Assembly (NCBI GenBank): GCA_036555615.1
Contig: DATBKZ010000069.1
Coordinates: forward strand, 1 to 64,000
Source of the DNA: SG8-41 sp036555615
GTDB lineage: Bacteria; Pseudomonadota; Gammaproteobacteria; Burkholderiales; SG8-41
Reading direction: 5' to 3'
DNA length: 64,000 bases
The position numbers and the translations under genes are program-made. A model generated the notes under the pieces. That model had not been told where the DNA came from, searched no databases, and saw only the letters and a program-made list of their open reading frames with translations. Shown here one piece after another: positions 36,391-44,894 of this stretch (positions within the stretch are counted from its first letter, which is position 1; the number at the start of each line of letters is the position of its first letter).

Positions 36391-37566
36391 TCAACCGGGC
36401 CGGCCGTCCAACCTGGCTCGGGTGAGCACGGGCCAATAGCGAACAGCATAAAGGCCAAGAGCCGCGGCCCAGAGCAAACCGGAGAGCTGTATGCCCGCCA
36501 GATAGGCCGGCGGCGCCACGCCGCCCAGCACGCGAACGACCCCGGCCGCCTGCACCAGCACGAACATCGCGAGCTCCCAGCGGTCCGCCGCCAGCGGCCG
36601 GCCGGTGTGGCCACGCGCAGTGCGGGTCATCATGCCGAGCGTCAGCCCGCCGATCGCGCCCACGGTCAGCGCGTGAACGGCAACCGACTCGGGCAGCCAG
36701 TCGAGGCTCGCGGCGCCGCGCAGGATGAGATGGACGACGATCCACGCGTACGCCGCGTGCAGTATCCAGACAAGCGGCACGGCCCGCGTCCGCCACGGCC
36801 GCCAGAGGTACAGGCGCGCCCCGTGCGCGATCGCGGCTGCGAGCGTGACGCCGGCGACGATCGCCGGCCGCAGCTCGAGCGCATCCGCGGCAAAGCACAG
36901 CAGCACGGAGCCGAGCGCGAGCCTCTCCACCAGAGGGTGACGCACGGCGCCCGCGCCGGGCACCCCGTTGTTGGTGAACATCGGAATGACGCGGCCCCCC
37001 ATGACCGCCATGATGAACAACACGACGTCCATCGCGAGCCGCAGGCCGAGCCGTGGTGGGACGTCGATCCCCCCGGACAGCGCCAGGTGCACCGCCAATA
37101 TCAGCGCACCGAGAACCAGGAGCAGCCCGATGAAGAAATAATTCCGTGCGTTGCGCGCGCGCACGATCGGTATGCCGATAGCCACCGCCAGCGCGATGGG
37201 GAACGCCGCGTTCACCACGGCAGCGGCGGCACCGAACGGCGTCAACACCAGGACCCGGCCCGCCACCCACAGCGCGGCGAGCGCCATCAGCGGAGCGCCG
37301 GCGGCAGTGGGCACGCCCGTCCAGTTGCGCACCGCCGTCAGCAGAAAGCCCGCGATGACCGCCAGCGTGTAGCCGAACAGCATCTCGTGTCCATGCCACG
37401 CCGTGCCCTGCAGATAGGCAACAGGCAGCAGGCCCGAAGCCTGCGCGGCCCAGGCGAGGACGCTGAGCGCGCCGAATGCGCTCGCCAGCAGATAGAACGG
37501 ACGGAAACCGAGGTTCCACAGCGCCGCGGAAGGCGCGGCAGGCCCGTCAACCGGATGCGCGCTCAT
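36391..37566 (-). CDS. nnrS: NnrS-family heme-copper membrane protein
   Basis: A 391-residue protein with about 12 TM helices. The family histidines are visible in GTAWHGHEMLFGY, AVRHPLVERL, HAAYAWIVVHL and ALTVGAIGGLTLGMMTRTARGHTGRPL. NnrS proteins protect against NO and nitrosative stress and are usually under NnrR/Dnr control (family knowledge). No FNR-type box is seen immediately upstream. Neighbours with related themes are cytochrome c, hemerythrin and the FNR-type boxes. Confidence 0.93.
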   Translation of the reverse strand: MSAHPVDGPAAPSAALWNLGFRPFYLLASAFGALSVLAWAAQASGLLPVAYLQGTAWHGHEMLFGYTLAVIAGFLLTAVRNWTGVPTAAGAPLMALAALWVAGRVLVLTPFGAAAAVVNAAFPIALAVAIGIPIVRARNARNYFFIGLLLVLGALILAVHLALSGGIDVPPRLGLRLAMDVVLFIMAVMGGRVIPMFTNNGVPGAGAVRHPLVERLALGSVLLCFAADALELRPAIVAGVTLAAAIAHGARLYLWRPWRTRAVPLVWILHAAYAWIVVHLILRGAASLDWLPESVAVHALTVGAIGGLTLGMMTRTARGHTGRPLAADRWELAMFVLVQAAGVVRVLGGVAPPAYLAGIQLSGLLWAAALGLYAVRYWPVLTRARLDGRPG

Positions 37567-37696
37567 GTTCGCGGGCGATCCCGCACTCCCCGATCATGCG
37601 GCGCCTGCCGTCCTGCGAGGCGCCGATCCCGTGCCCGGAAGGTCATATCGCGCACCCATTGCCGCGCCACAGGCTCGCGGGAGCGCGGCGCCCGCC

Positions 37697-38005
37697 CTAC
37701 AGCTTCAGGATGTACTGCACCATTTTCCTGGTGTCGGCGTCCGGCACTTGCGGGTTCGGCGGCATGGGCACCGAGCCCCATACGCCCTGACCGCCCTTCT
37801 TGACCTTCTCGGTGAGCTTCGCGACGGCATCCTTCTGGCCCTTGTATTTCTTCGCGACGTCCTTGTAGGCGGGCCCGACCAGCTTTTTGTCGATCGCGTG
37901 GCACGCGATGCAGTTGTGCTTCTTGAGCAGCGCCTCATCCGCCCGCGCCAGCGGCGCGGAGAGGATGCCCGCCGCGGCTACCATGAAAATTACTCCCTTG
38001 TGCAT
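37697..38005 (-). CDS. class I cytochrome c (c551/c552 type)
   Basis: A 102-residue periplasmic monoheme cytochrome. Signal peptide MHKGVIFMVAAAGILSAPLARA; heme motif CIACH; distal methionine in GSVPMPPNPQV; KLVGPAYKDVAKKY is typical of c551. It could donate electrons to nitrite reductase or an oxidase (inference). AAGGAA before the internal ATG supports this start. It is divergent from the radical SAM gene, with an FNR-type box between them that is better placed for the latter. Confidence 0.93.
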   Translation of the reverse strand: MHKGVIFMVAAAGILSAPLARADEALLKKHNCIACHAIDKKLVGPAYKDVAKKYKGQKDAVAKLTEKVKKGGQGVWGSVPMPPNPQVPDADTRKMVQYILKL

Positions 38006-38108
38006 GGCGATTCCTTTGGATGTGGATGTCGAAAACGGTATTTTAAACGCTCGAATGGCGCGTGGGCAGTGCGCGCAGCGCAAGCCGCATCACCCTCGGC
38101 CACGGGAT

Positions 38109-38150
38109 TTGACCTGCGTCAAAACTCGCCCCGCCGGCATCGCAGACAAT
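38109..38150 (+). promoter_or_regulatory. FNR-type promoter of the radical SAM gene
   Basis: TTGAC-CTGC-GTCAA (38109-38122) with -10 GACAAT (38145-38150) exactly 29.5 bases from the centre. The predicted start near 38157 is two bases before the annotated ATG, so the message would be essentially leaderless or the true start lies downstream. The opposite direction has no suitable -10. Confidence 0.72.
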
Positions 38151-38158
38151 GACCCGTT

Positions 38159-40072
38159 ATGCTCGCGGTCCGCCCGCCGTCACGCAATCCGAGACTCCTG
38201 CTGGTCAATCCCAGGTTCCCCGAAAGCTTCTGGAGCTTCCGCTGGGCGCTCGACGAAGTGCTTCCCGGCAAGCGCGCGGTGAATCCCCCCCTCGGCCTCG
38301 CTACCCTGGCCGCGCTGTGCCCGCCGCACTGGACGGTCGAGATCGTGGACGAGAACATCGAGCCCGTGCCGCGGCAGCCGCGCGCGGACATCATCGGCGT
38401 GTGCGGGATGGGCGTGCAGCACGCCCGGCAGGCCGAGCTGCTGGCCTATTACCGCAAGCGCGGCTACTTCGTGGTGGCCGGGGGCAGCTACGCCTCGCTC
38501 TGCCCGGAGCGCTACGCGGCCCTGGCCGACGCGGTGATCGCCGGCGAGGCGGAGTACATCTGGCCGCGGTTCTGCGCCGACTTCAAGCGCGGCGCGCCGC
38601 AGGCGCTCTACCGCGAGACCGGCGTCGTGTCCCTTGCCGACTCTCCCGTTCCGCGCTTCGACCTCCTCAAGCTCGACCGCTACACCACGGCAACGCTGCA
38701 GTTCTCGCGCGGCTGTCCGTTCCTGTGCGAGTTCTGCGACATCATCGTGATGTTCGGGCGCAAGCCGCGCTACAAGACGCTGGACCAGGTGGGACGCGAG
38801 CTCGACGCGCTGCGCGCACGCAACGTGCGCAGCGTCTTCTTCGTGGACGACAATCTCATCGGCAACAAGGCGGTAGCCAAGGAGCTGCTGCGCTTCCTGC
38901 GCCGCTACCAGGCACAACACGACTACCGCTTCGATTTCGGCACCGAGGCGTCCCTCAACATGGCGCAGGACCGGGAGCTGCTCGGGCTCTTCCGCGCCGC
39001 CCGCTTCACGTGGGTGTTCATCGGCATCGAGTCGCCCGACGCCGAGGCGCTCCGGCACACGCGCAAGACGCAGAATACCCACGAAGACATTCTGACTTCG
39101 GTGCGCCGGATCTATTCCTACGGGATCGACGTTTTCGCGGGCTTCATCGTCGGCTTCGACGGCGACACGCCGGCGACCTTCGAGGAGCAGTACCAGTTTA
39201 TCCGCGCATCGGGCATTCAGATCGCCATGGTCGGCCTGCTCACGGCGCTGCCCCGGACGCCGCTGCACGAGCGCCTGCGGCGCGAGGGCCGGCTGATCGA
39301 GCACGCCGAGGGCTCCGACAACACCAAAGTCGGCACGAACGTCCTGCCGAAGCGGATGCGCTATGAGGAAATGATCAGCGGATATGTCGCGCTCTACCGG
39401 CGGCTGCTGTCGGACCGGGCGATCGCGGACCGCCTGCGGAACAAGCTGCGGTATCTTCGCCGCCCTGCATATCGCGGCGAGTACGCGGCCGCCGACCGGC
39501 CCCGGATCGTCGCCCGCCTGCTCGTAAAGGGCATCCTGCGCGGCGGCTGGTCGCGCCTCTATCACTTCGCGCGCAGCCTGCCGTGGCTGCAGCCCGGCAA
39601 GCTGCCGCTCGCGATCATGGACTGGATCGGGGCGATCGCGATGCGCAACTACGCCGAGCGTCACCTCGCGCCGCCCCGGCCGCGGGACGCCGCACTGGCG
39701 GGACGGTGGTTTGCCTCGTTCGAGCGCGCGATCATCGGCTACCTGCGGGACGGCCGCGCCGCCGCCGAGCTGAGCCTCGCGGGCGGGATTTCGCCCCTGG
39801 TGAAAATCCGGTTCACGTGCGGGCTCGACCGTGCTTTCTTCCAGCGCTGCCTCCCGCGCCTGGAGCGCCTGCTGCGGCGCTCGCGCGCCTCCCTCATGCT
39901 GGTGGTGGAGGAAATCGAGATCCCGCAGGTGCGCAACCTCCAGCGGCTGCTGCGGGGCCTCGCCCGCTACGGCGACCGGATCTCGATCGAGATCAGCGAC
40001 CGCGTCCGCGATCTCGTCGCCGTGGATTCCTCGCGGTTCCATCTCGTGCTCGAGCGGCCGCACGGCCGCTGA
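38159..40072 (+). CDS. B12-binding-type radical SAM protein (DUF4070-like)
   Basis: A 637-residue protein: an N-terminal Rossmann/B12-like region (RLLLVNPRFPESFWSFRWA; VNPPLGLATLAALCP; DIIGVCGMGVQHARQAELL), a radical SAM core with GCPFLCEFCD (Cys186, Cys190, Cys193) and VFFVDDNLIGNKAVAKELL, then a long C-terminal domain of the DUF4070 type. The DxHxxG-like cobalamin loop is not clear, so cofactor B12 is uncertain. Reaction unknown; relatives modify hopanoids, lipids or cofactors. Oxygen-sensitive chemistry fits its FNR-type promoter. Confidence 0.85.
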   Translation: MLAVRPPSRNPRLLLVNPRFPESFWSFRWALDEVLPGKRAVNPPLGLATLAALCPPHWTVEIVDENIEPVPRQPRADIIGVCGMGVQHARQAELLAYYRKRGYFVVAGGSYASLCPERYAALADAVIAGEAEYIWPRFCADFKRGAPQALYRETGVVSLADSPVPRFDLLKLDRYTTATLQFSRGCPFLCEFCDIIVMFGRKPRYKTLDQVGRELDALRARNVRSVFFVDDNLIGNKAVAKELLRFLRRYQAQHDYRFDFGTEASLNMAQDRELLGLFRAARFTWVFIGIESPDAEALRHTRKTQNTHEDILTSVRRIYSYGIDVFAGFIVGFDGDTPATFEEQYQFIRASGIQIAMVGLLTALPRTPLHERLRREGRLIEHAEGSDNTKVGTNVLPKRMRYEEMISGYVALYRRLLSDRAIADRLRNKLRYLRRPAYRGEYAAADRPRIVARLLVKGILRGGWSRLYHFARSLPWLQPGKLPLAIMDWIGAIAMRNYAERHLAPPRPRDAALAGRWFASFERAIIGYLRDGRAAAELSLAGGISPLVKIRFTCGLDRAFFQRCLPRLERLLRRSRASLMLVVEEIEIPQVRNLQRLLRGLARYGDRISIEISDRVRDLVAVDSSRFHLVLERPHGR

Positions 40073-40128
40073 CCCGGCGCCGGTCGCGCCGGCATGACGG
40101 CTCCCGTCATTGATATGATGGGGAGCAA

Positions 40129-41253
40129 ATGATGCAGACCGCCAGGGATCTAACGCACCCGGACGCAGGCATCGATACGCGCGTGCGCGCTGCGTGGGAG
40201 CGCCGCATCGCAGCCTGGCTGATCGCGTGTTGCGTGCTGGTGTTCGCGATGGTGGTGCTCGGCGGCGTGACCCGGCTCACGCGCTCGGGTTTGTCCATCG
40301 TGGAGTGGCAGCCCATCGTCGGCGCGCTCCCGCCGCTCTCGGCCGCCGACTGGGAGGAGCTGTTCCTCAAGTACCAGCGGACCCCGGAGTACCAACAGGT
40401 GAACCCGGGCATGGACCTGGAGGGCTTCAAGGGCATCTTCTGGCTCGAGTACTTCCACCGCCTGCTCGGCCGGCTGATCGGCGTCGTCTTTTTCGTGCCG
40501 CTGCTCTATTTCCTGTGGCGGCGTGCCCTCGCCCCGCCACTCGCCCTCAGGCTCGGAGGGGTCTTTCTGCTGGGCGGGCTGCAGGGCGTGCTCGGGTGGT
40601 ACATGGTGGCGAGCGGGCTGGTCGAGGACCCGCGGGTGAGCCACTACCGGCTCACGGCGCACCTCGTGCTCGCGTTCGCAATCTACGCCGCCATGCTCTG
40701 GATCGCGCTCGATCTTCTGAAACCCGCTCCGGCCCGAGCGGCCGCGGCGCCAGCGAAGGTCCGGCGCCTCGCGTGGACGGTAACCGGCCTGGTGGCTGCG
40801 ATGGTGGTGACCGGGGGATTCGTGGCCGGCATCCGCGCGGGACTGGCCTACAACACCTTTCCGCTCATGAACGGGCACTGGGTGCCACCGGAGATCTTCG
40901 CGATCGAGCCGTGGTACCTGAATTTCTTCAACAACATGGCCACCGCGCAGTTCGACCATCGCCTGGTCGCCTGGCTGCTCGCGGTCGCGGTTCCCTGGTT
41001 GTGGTACGAGGTCGGCCGCGCGGGCCTGCCCGCGCGTCTGCGCCGGCTGACCCACGCGCTGCTCGCCGCACTGGCGGCCCAGATCGCGCTTGGCATCGCG
41101 ACGCTGCTGCTGGCCGTCCCGGTTTCGCTCGCCGCGGCCCATCAGGCCGGGGCGCTCGCGGTCTTCACCGTCGCGCTCGCGCTGAACCACGCGCTGCGCG
41201 CGGGCGCCGCTATGCGTCCGGGCCCACTCCGATCGGGGGCGGGGCCAGATTGA
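40129..41253 (+). CDS. ctaA: heme A synthase (CtaA/COX15)
   Basis: Oxidises the heme O methyl group to a formyl to give heme A for cytochrome oxidases, in the inner membrane. 374 residues and eight TM helices; heme-ligand histidines in WLEYFHRLLGRLIG, SHYRLTAHLVLAF, FDHRLVAWLL and AAHQAGALAVF, plus the extracellular EWQPIVGALPPL. It stands alone: no ctaB, ctaG or oxidase genes are near. Its 3' end overlaps the convergent hemerythrin gene by 44 bases. Confidence 0.94.
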   Translation: MMQTARDLTHPDAGIDTRVRAAWERRIAAWLIACCVLVFAMVVLGGVTRLTRSGLSIVEWQPIVGALPPLSAADWEELFLKYQRTPEYQQVNPGMDLEGFKGIFWLEYFHRLLGRLIGVVFFVPLLYFLWRRALAPPLALRLGGVFLLGGLQGVLGWYMVASGLVEDPRVSHYRLTAHLVLAFAIYAAMLWIALDLLKPAPARAAAAPAKVRRLAWTVTGLVAAMVVTGGFVAGIRAGLAYNTFPLMNGHWVPPEIFAIEPWYLNFFNNMATAQFDHRLVAWLLAVAVPWLWYEVGRAGLPARLRRLTHALLAALAAQIALGIATLLLAVPVSLAAAHQAGALAVFTVALALNHALRAGAAMRPGPLRSGAGPD

Positions 41254-41791
41254 CGATGCGGTCGAACAACTTCTCGAAATCCCGCGTGTCGCGCTCGGCC
41301 GCGAGCGGATCGCGATTTTCCGCAAAGGCACGATCGATGGCTTGCCAATCCGACTCCTGGAGGAGCCGCTGCGCGAGCGGGAACGCGATGCTTTCCTCCT
41401 TGTGCATGTGCTCGCGATACTCGCGCACGAATCTCACCACCGCGTCGGCAAAGGCGGGGAATTCCCTGTCGCCACCTTCCTCGTAGCGCACCAGCCTCTG
41501 CTCGAGCCGCCGCAGCGTTTCGCCTCCCGCAGCATGCTCCTTTTCCAGGTCGGCGACGACTGCCGCGGCCTCGGCCCCGCGGCTGCGCATCGCGCTGAAG
41601 AGAAAGCGGTCCTCCTTGGGATGGTGCATGCGCTCGGAGAACGTGTCGAGATAGTAGATCATGGCGCGGAAGACGCGCGGATCGATCTTCGCCTTGCGCG
41701 CGCGGACCCGCTCCACGAGGTACTCCATGCCGTGCAGGATCGCGGCGATCGAGCGGTGCTCGCCGCGGATGATGTCCAGCGTCTTCGCCAA
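41210..41791 (-). CDS. hemerythrin-like diiron protein
   Basis: A 193-residue four-helix cytosolic protein. Likely diiron ligands are in RGEHRSIAAILHGM, HHPKEDRFLF, LEKEHAAGG and REHMHKEESIAF, a normal hemerythrin pattern, with extra C-terminal helices of the type found in NO- or O2-sensing hemerythrins. There is no ATG in the right place; the TTG at 41791 follows GGGAGGG and sits downstream of an FNR-type box. Longer frames run through the box. Role in O2 or NO binding is inferred from fold and promoter. Confidence 0.85.
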   Translation of the reverse strand: MAKTLDIIRGEHRSIAAILHGMEYLVERVRARKAKIDPRVFRAMIYYLDTFSERMHHPKEDRFLFSAMRSRGAEAAAVVADLEKEHAAGGETLRRLEQRLVRYEEGGDREFPAFADAVVRFVREYREHMHKEESIAFPLAQRLLQESDWQAIDRAFAENRDPLAAERDTRDFEKLFDRIVNLAPPPIGVGPDA

Positions 41792-41830
41792 GCAGCCCTC
41801 CCGGGCGTTTCCGTAGTCGCCGCGAATCGA

Positions 41831-41872
41831 AGTCTGGCAGATGGCGCCGCCCGCCCGCTTGACCCAGATCAA
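41831..41872 (-). promoter_or_regulatory. FNR-type promoter of the hemerythrin gene
   Basis: TTGAC-CCAG-ATCAA (41859-41872). The hexamer at the class II distance is weak (CAGACT, 41831-41836), so activation would be needed. Predicted start near 41824. Confidence 0.68.
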
Positions 41873-41959
41873 GCCCGCTGCCCGCCAGGGGGGCCGCGTG
41901 CTGGCCACCGCGGAACTCCCGCTTGTGGTAGCTTCCCGGCTCACGTTTCCCGTACCGCC

Positions 41960-43315
41960 ATGAACCTGCACCAGCTCCTGCAGCAACGCGCATCTGCGGG
42001 CAAGCCGCTGCGCGTCGCGCTGATCGGCGCCGGCAAGTTCGGCTCGATGTTCCTCGCGCAGGCGCGCCGCACGCCGGGCATCCACGTCGTCGCGGTCGCC
42101 GATCTATCCCCGCAGCGGGCGAAGGAGAGCCTGGCCCGTACCGGATGGGAAGCCGCGCGCTACGGCGCCCGGTCCGTCGATGAAGCGCGCCGCGGCGGCA
42201 CCACCTGCGTGACCGACGATGCGGAACGCGCAATCGCCTCGGACAGCGTGGAGATCGTGATCGATGCGACCGGAAGCGCGGCCGCCGGCATCCGGCATGC
42301 GCTCGCGTGCTGCCGCGAGGGCAAGCACATCGTCATGGTGAACGTGGAAGCGGACTGCCTCGCGGGACCGCTGCTCGCGCGGCGCGCGCGCGAAGCCGGC
42401 ATCGTCTATTCACTAGCCTATGGCGACCAGCCGGCGCTCGTCTGCGAGCTGGTGGACTGGGCGCGTGCCGCCGGCTTCGAAGTCGTGGCAGCGGGCAAGG
42501 GCACCAAGTATCTCCCCGCATACCATGAATCGACGCCCGCAACCGTCTGGGGCCACTACGGCCTCACGCCCGAGCAGGTCGAGGGCGGGGACTTCAACGC
42601 GCAGATGTTCAATTCCTTCCTCGACGGCACGAAGTCGGCGATCGAGATGGCGGCGGTGGCGAACGCAACCGGCCTCTCCCCCGCTCCCGGCGGATTGTCG
42701 TTTTTCCCGTGCGCCGTCGACGACCTGCCGCGCGTCCTGAAGCCAGCGGCCGAGGGCGGGCAGCTCCACCACCGCGGTCAGGTCGAGGTCGTCTCGAGCC
42801 TCGAGCGCGACGGCCGGCCGGTGCCGCGCGACCTGCGGTGGGGTGTGTATGTCACGTTCGCAGCCGACAGCGATTACGTGAAGCGCTGCTTCTCCGAGTA
42901 CGGGCTCGCGACCGACGAGACCGGCAACTATGCGGCGATGTACAAGCCGTATCACTTGATCGGGCTCGAGCTGGGCATTTCGGTCGCAGCCGCCGGCCTG
43001 CGGCGCGAGTCGACCGGCGCGCCCACCGGATTTCGCGGCGACGTGGTGGCAGTCGCCAAGCGCGACCTCGGGGCCGGCGAAACGCTCGATGGCGAAGGCG
43101 GCTACACCGTGTGGGGGCGCCTGATCCCGGCGCGCGATTCACTGGCCTGCGCGGGGCTGCCGATCGGCCTGGCCCATGGCGTCCGATTGATCCGCGCGGT
43201 CAGCACGGGCAGCATGGTCACCGCGCGCGACGTGGCACTGCCGGAATCGGAGGCGGCGCGAGTCCGCCTGGAGATGGAGGCAAAATTCGCCGTCGAGTGG
43301 GGCCTCAGGCGCTGA
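41960..43315 (+). CDS. NAD(P)-binding homoserine dehydrogenase-like oxidoreductase with SAF domain
   Basis: A 451-residue cytosolic protein. The N-terminal Rossmann fold has VALIGAGKFGSMFLAQARR (19-37); HIVMVNVEADCLAGPLLA and AYGDQPAL follow, and a central catalytic-type domain contains KGTKYLPAYHESTP. The C-terminal SAF domain (about 370-430) reads VAVAKRDLGAGETLDGEGGYTVWG split over two strands. Related proteins act on branched or phosphorylated sugars in alphaproteobacteria (family memory); the substrate here is unassigned. The divergent hemerythrin promoter lies upstream. Confidence 0.75.
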   Translation: MNLHQLLQQRASAGKPLRVALIGAGKFGSMFLAQARRTPGIHVVAVADLSPQRAKESLARTGWEAARYGARSVDEARRGGTTCVTDDAERAIASDSVEIVIDATGSAAAGIRHALACCREGKHIVMVNVEADCLAGPLLARRAREAGIVYSLAYGDQPALVCELVDWARAAGFEVVAAGKGTKYLPAYHESTPATVWGHYGLTPEQVEGGDFNAQMFNSFLDGTKSAIEMAAVANATGLSPAPGGLSFFPCAVDDLPRVLKPAAEGGQLHHRGQVEVVSSLERDGRPVPRDLRWGVYVTFAADSDYVKRCFSEYGLATDETGNYAAMYKPYHLIGLELGISVAAAGLRRESTGAPTGFRGDVVAVAKRDLGAGETLDGEGGYTVWGRLIPARDSLACAGLPIGLAHGVRLIRAVSTGSMVTARDVALPESEAARVRLEMEAKFAVEWGLRR

Positions 43316-43347
43316 AGTATTGACAGCCCCGGCGTCCACTCCCGACA

Positions 43348-44061
43348 ATGCATCCGATGCAGCGGCGGGATTTCATCAAGGTTTGCGCGGCCGGAGCGGC
43401 GGTCAGCGCGAACGATATCTTCGCCGCGCAGAACCTCAAGCCCCGCTTCTACTCGCGCGTCCTCCTCACCGAGGAAGGCGGCCGGCCGCTCCGGGCCACG
43501 AGCCTGGTCGCCAGCCGCAACTACATCTTTCATTACCCGTTCGAGAGCACGCCCTGCTTTCTCCTCAATCTCGGACGACCGACGGTGCGCGGCGTGCAGC
43601 TGAAGACCGAGGACGGCTCGGCCTACAAGTGGGCCGGCGGCGTCGGGCTCAACCGGGCGATCGTCGGCTATTCGGCGATCTGCGCGCACCGCATGAGCTA
43701 TCCCACGCCGCAGATCAGCTTCATCAGCTACCGCGAGAAGTCGACCGCGTCCGGGGTCATGCGCGCGAACACCATCCATTGCTGCTCGGAGCACAGCGAG
43801 TACGACCCGGCGGCGGGCGCGAAAGTCGTGGGCGGCCCGGCGCTGCAGCCGCTCGCCGCGATCCTGCTCGAGCACGACCCGCGGACCGACAACTTGCACG
43901 CGATCGGTACCCTCGGTGGAGAGCTGTTCAACGCGTTCTTCGCCAAGTTCGAGTTCAAGCTGGCGCTGGATTACGGCAACGGCAGGACGCGTCAGGAGGT
44001 CACAGGCCGCACGGTCGTCACGGAGCTGCAAAAATTCTGCAAGCAGCAGGTCCGCTGCTAG
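43348..44061 (+). CDS. Tat-exported Rieske [2Fe-2S] protein
   Basis: A 237-residue protein beginning QRRDFIKVCAAGAAVSAND, a twin-arginine signal. The Rieske ligands are Cys112-x-His114 (ICAHRMSYP) and Cys146-x2-His149 (CCSEHSEYD), 31 residues apart. No partner cytochrome b or molybdenum subunit gene is adjacent, so the electron partner is unknown. A start nine bases downstream (MQRRDF) is equally likely. Confidence 0.85.
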   Translation: MHPMQRRDFIKVCAAGAAVSANDIFAAQNLKPRFYSRVLLTEEGGRPLRATSLVASRNYIFHYPFESTPCFLLNLGRPTVRGVQLKTEDGSAYKWAGGVGLNRAIVGYSAICAHRMSYPTPQISFISYREKSTASGVMRANTIHCCSEHSEYDPAAGAKVVGGPALQPLAAILLEHDPRTDNLHAIGTLGGELFNAFFAKFEFKLALDYGNGRTRQEVTGRTVVTELQKFCKQQVRC

Positions 44062-44143
44062 CGGGATGTCGAATCGCGCGGCGCTCCCGCGGAGGCCGGA
44101 GTCCAGGGTGCGCGAGGCCAGAAGGATCAACGGGTTACTGCTG

Positions 44144-44202
44144 CCCCCCTCCTACCTTCCCCCGCCCGGGGGAAGGGGATACCCGCCGCCGCGGGAATGA
44201 CG
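44144..44202. repeat. 60-bp palindromic repeat, copy 2 (inverse of 9120-9180)
   Basis: Reverse complement of the element at 9120-9180, with the loop between the C-run and G-run changed and a few substitutions. It lies between the Rieske gene and sodC. The remainder of 44062-44253 shows no gene. Confidence 0.8.
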
Positions 44203-44253
44203 CCTGAGCCATCCCCGGTCCCTCAGCCACTTGCCCGTTCGCGCACCGGCGTG

Positions 44254-44282
44254 TTGATCCGGCGTTGCGATTGCAGGATAGT
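44254..44282 (+). promoter_or_regulatory. sigma-70-like promoter of sodC
   Basis: -35 TTGATC and -10 GATAGT separated by 17 bases; predicted start near 44289, with GGGAGGA before the sodC ATG. Confidence 0.5.
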
Positions 44283-44325
44283 ATTGCCGCCGCTCATTCC
44301 AATCATTTTTCCCGGGAGGATAACC

Positions 44326-44841
44326 ATGAAGAAGCACGTATTGGCCATAGCCTGCAGCGTCGCATTCGTTTCGGGCTGCGCCATGATGGAGCAGAAGGAG
44401 CCGACCGCCAGCGCGACGCTCGAGCCGCGCAGCGGATCGAACGTGCGGGGGACCGTCACCTTTACCCAGGCCGGCGATCTCGTGCGCGTCAGCGGGACCG
44501 TCACCGGGCACAGCAAGGGCCCGAAAGGCTTTCACATTCACGCGATGGGAGACTGCAGCGCGCACGACGCGATGAGCGCCGGCGGGCACTTCAATCCCAC
44601 GAACCGCAAGCACGGTGGCCCTTATAGCGACATCAAGCATGCGGGCGACCTCGGAAACATCAACTTCAACGCCGCCGGCGAGGCGAAGTTCAACTTTGTG
44701 GTGGGCGACATCTCGGTGCGCAGCGGGAAGCCGAACGACATCGTTGGCCGCGCCCTGATGGTGCACGCGCAGGCTGATGATCTGAAGACAGACCCCACCG
44801 GCAATGCGGGCGGGCGCGTCGCCTGCGGCGTGATCAAGTAG
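44326..44841 (+). CDS. sodC: Cu,Zn superoxide dismutase, lipoprotein form
   Basis: Dismutates superoxide in the periplasm. 171 residues with a lipobox VSGC (lipidated Cys18). Metal ligands appear in the usual order: GFHIHAMGDC (Cu), GGHFNP, KHGGPYSDIKHAGDLGNI (bridging and Zn His plus Asp) and MVHAQADDLKTDPTGNAGGRVACGVI (last Cu His, active-site Arg and disulphide Cys). The ATG is preceded by GGGAGGA. It stands alone. Confidence 0.95.
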   Translation: MKKHVLAIACSVAFVSGCAMMEQKEPTASATLEPRSGSNVRGTVTFTQAGDLVRVSGTVTGHSKGPKGFHIHAMGDCSAHDAMSAGGHFNPTNRKHGGPYSDIKHAGDLGNINFNAAGEAKFNFVVGDISVRSGKPNDIVGRALMVHAQADDLKTDPTGNAGGRVACGVIK

Positions 44842-44853
44842 TCCCGCCGTCCT

Positions 44854-44874
44854 CCTCCCCCCTTGAGGGGGAGG
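44854..44874. repeat. hairpin repeat between sodC and aat
   Basis: CCTCCCCC and GGGGGAGG pair across a five-base loop, followed by ACTGAGGTGGGGGTC. It is a common intergenic palindrome type and may mark the sodC transcript end. Confidence 0.5.
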
Positions 44875-44894
44875 ACTGAGGTGGGGGTCCGACC

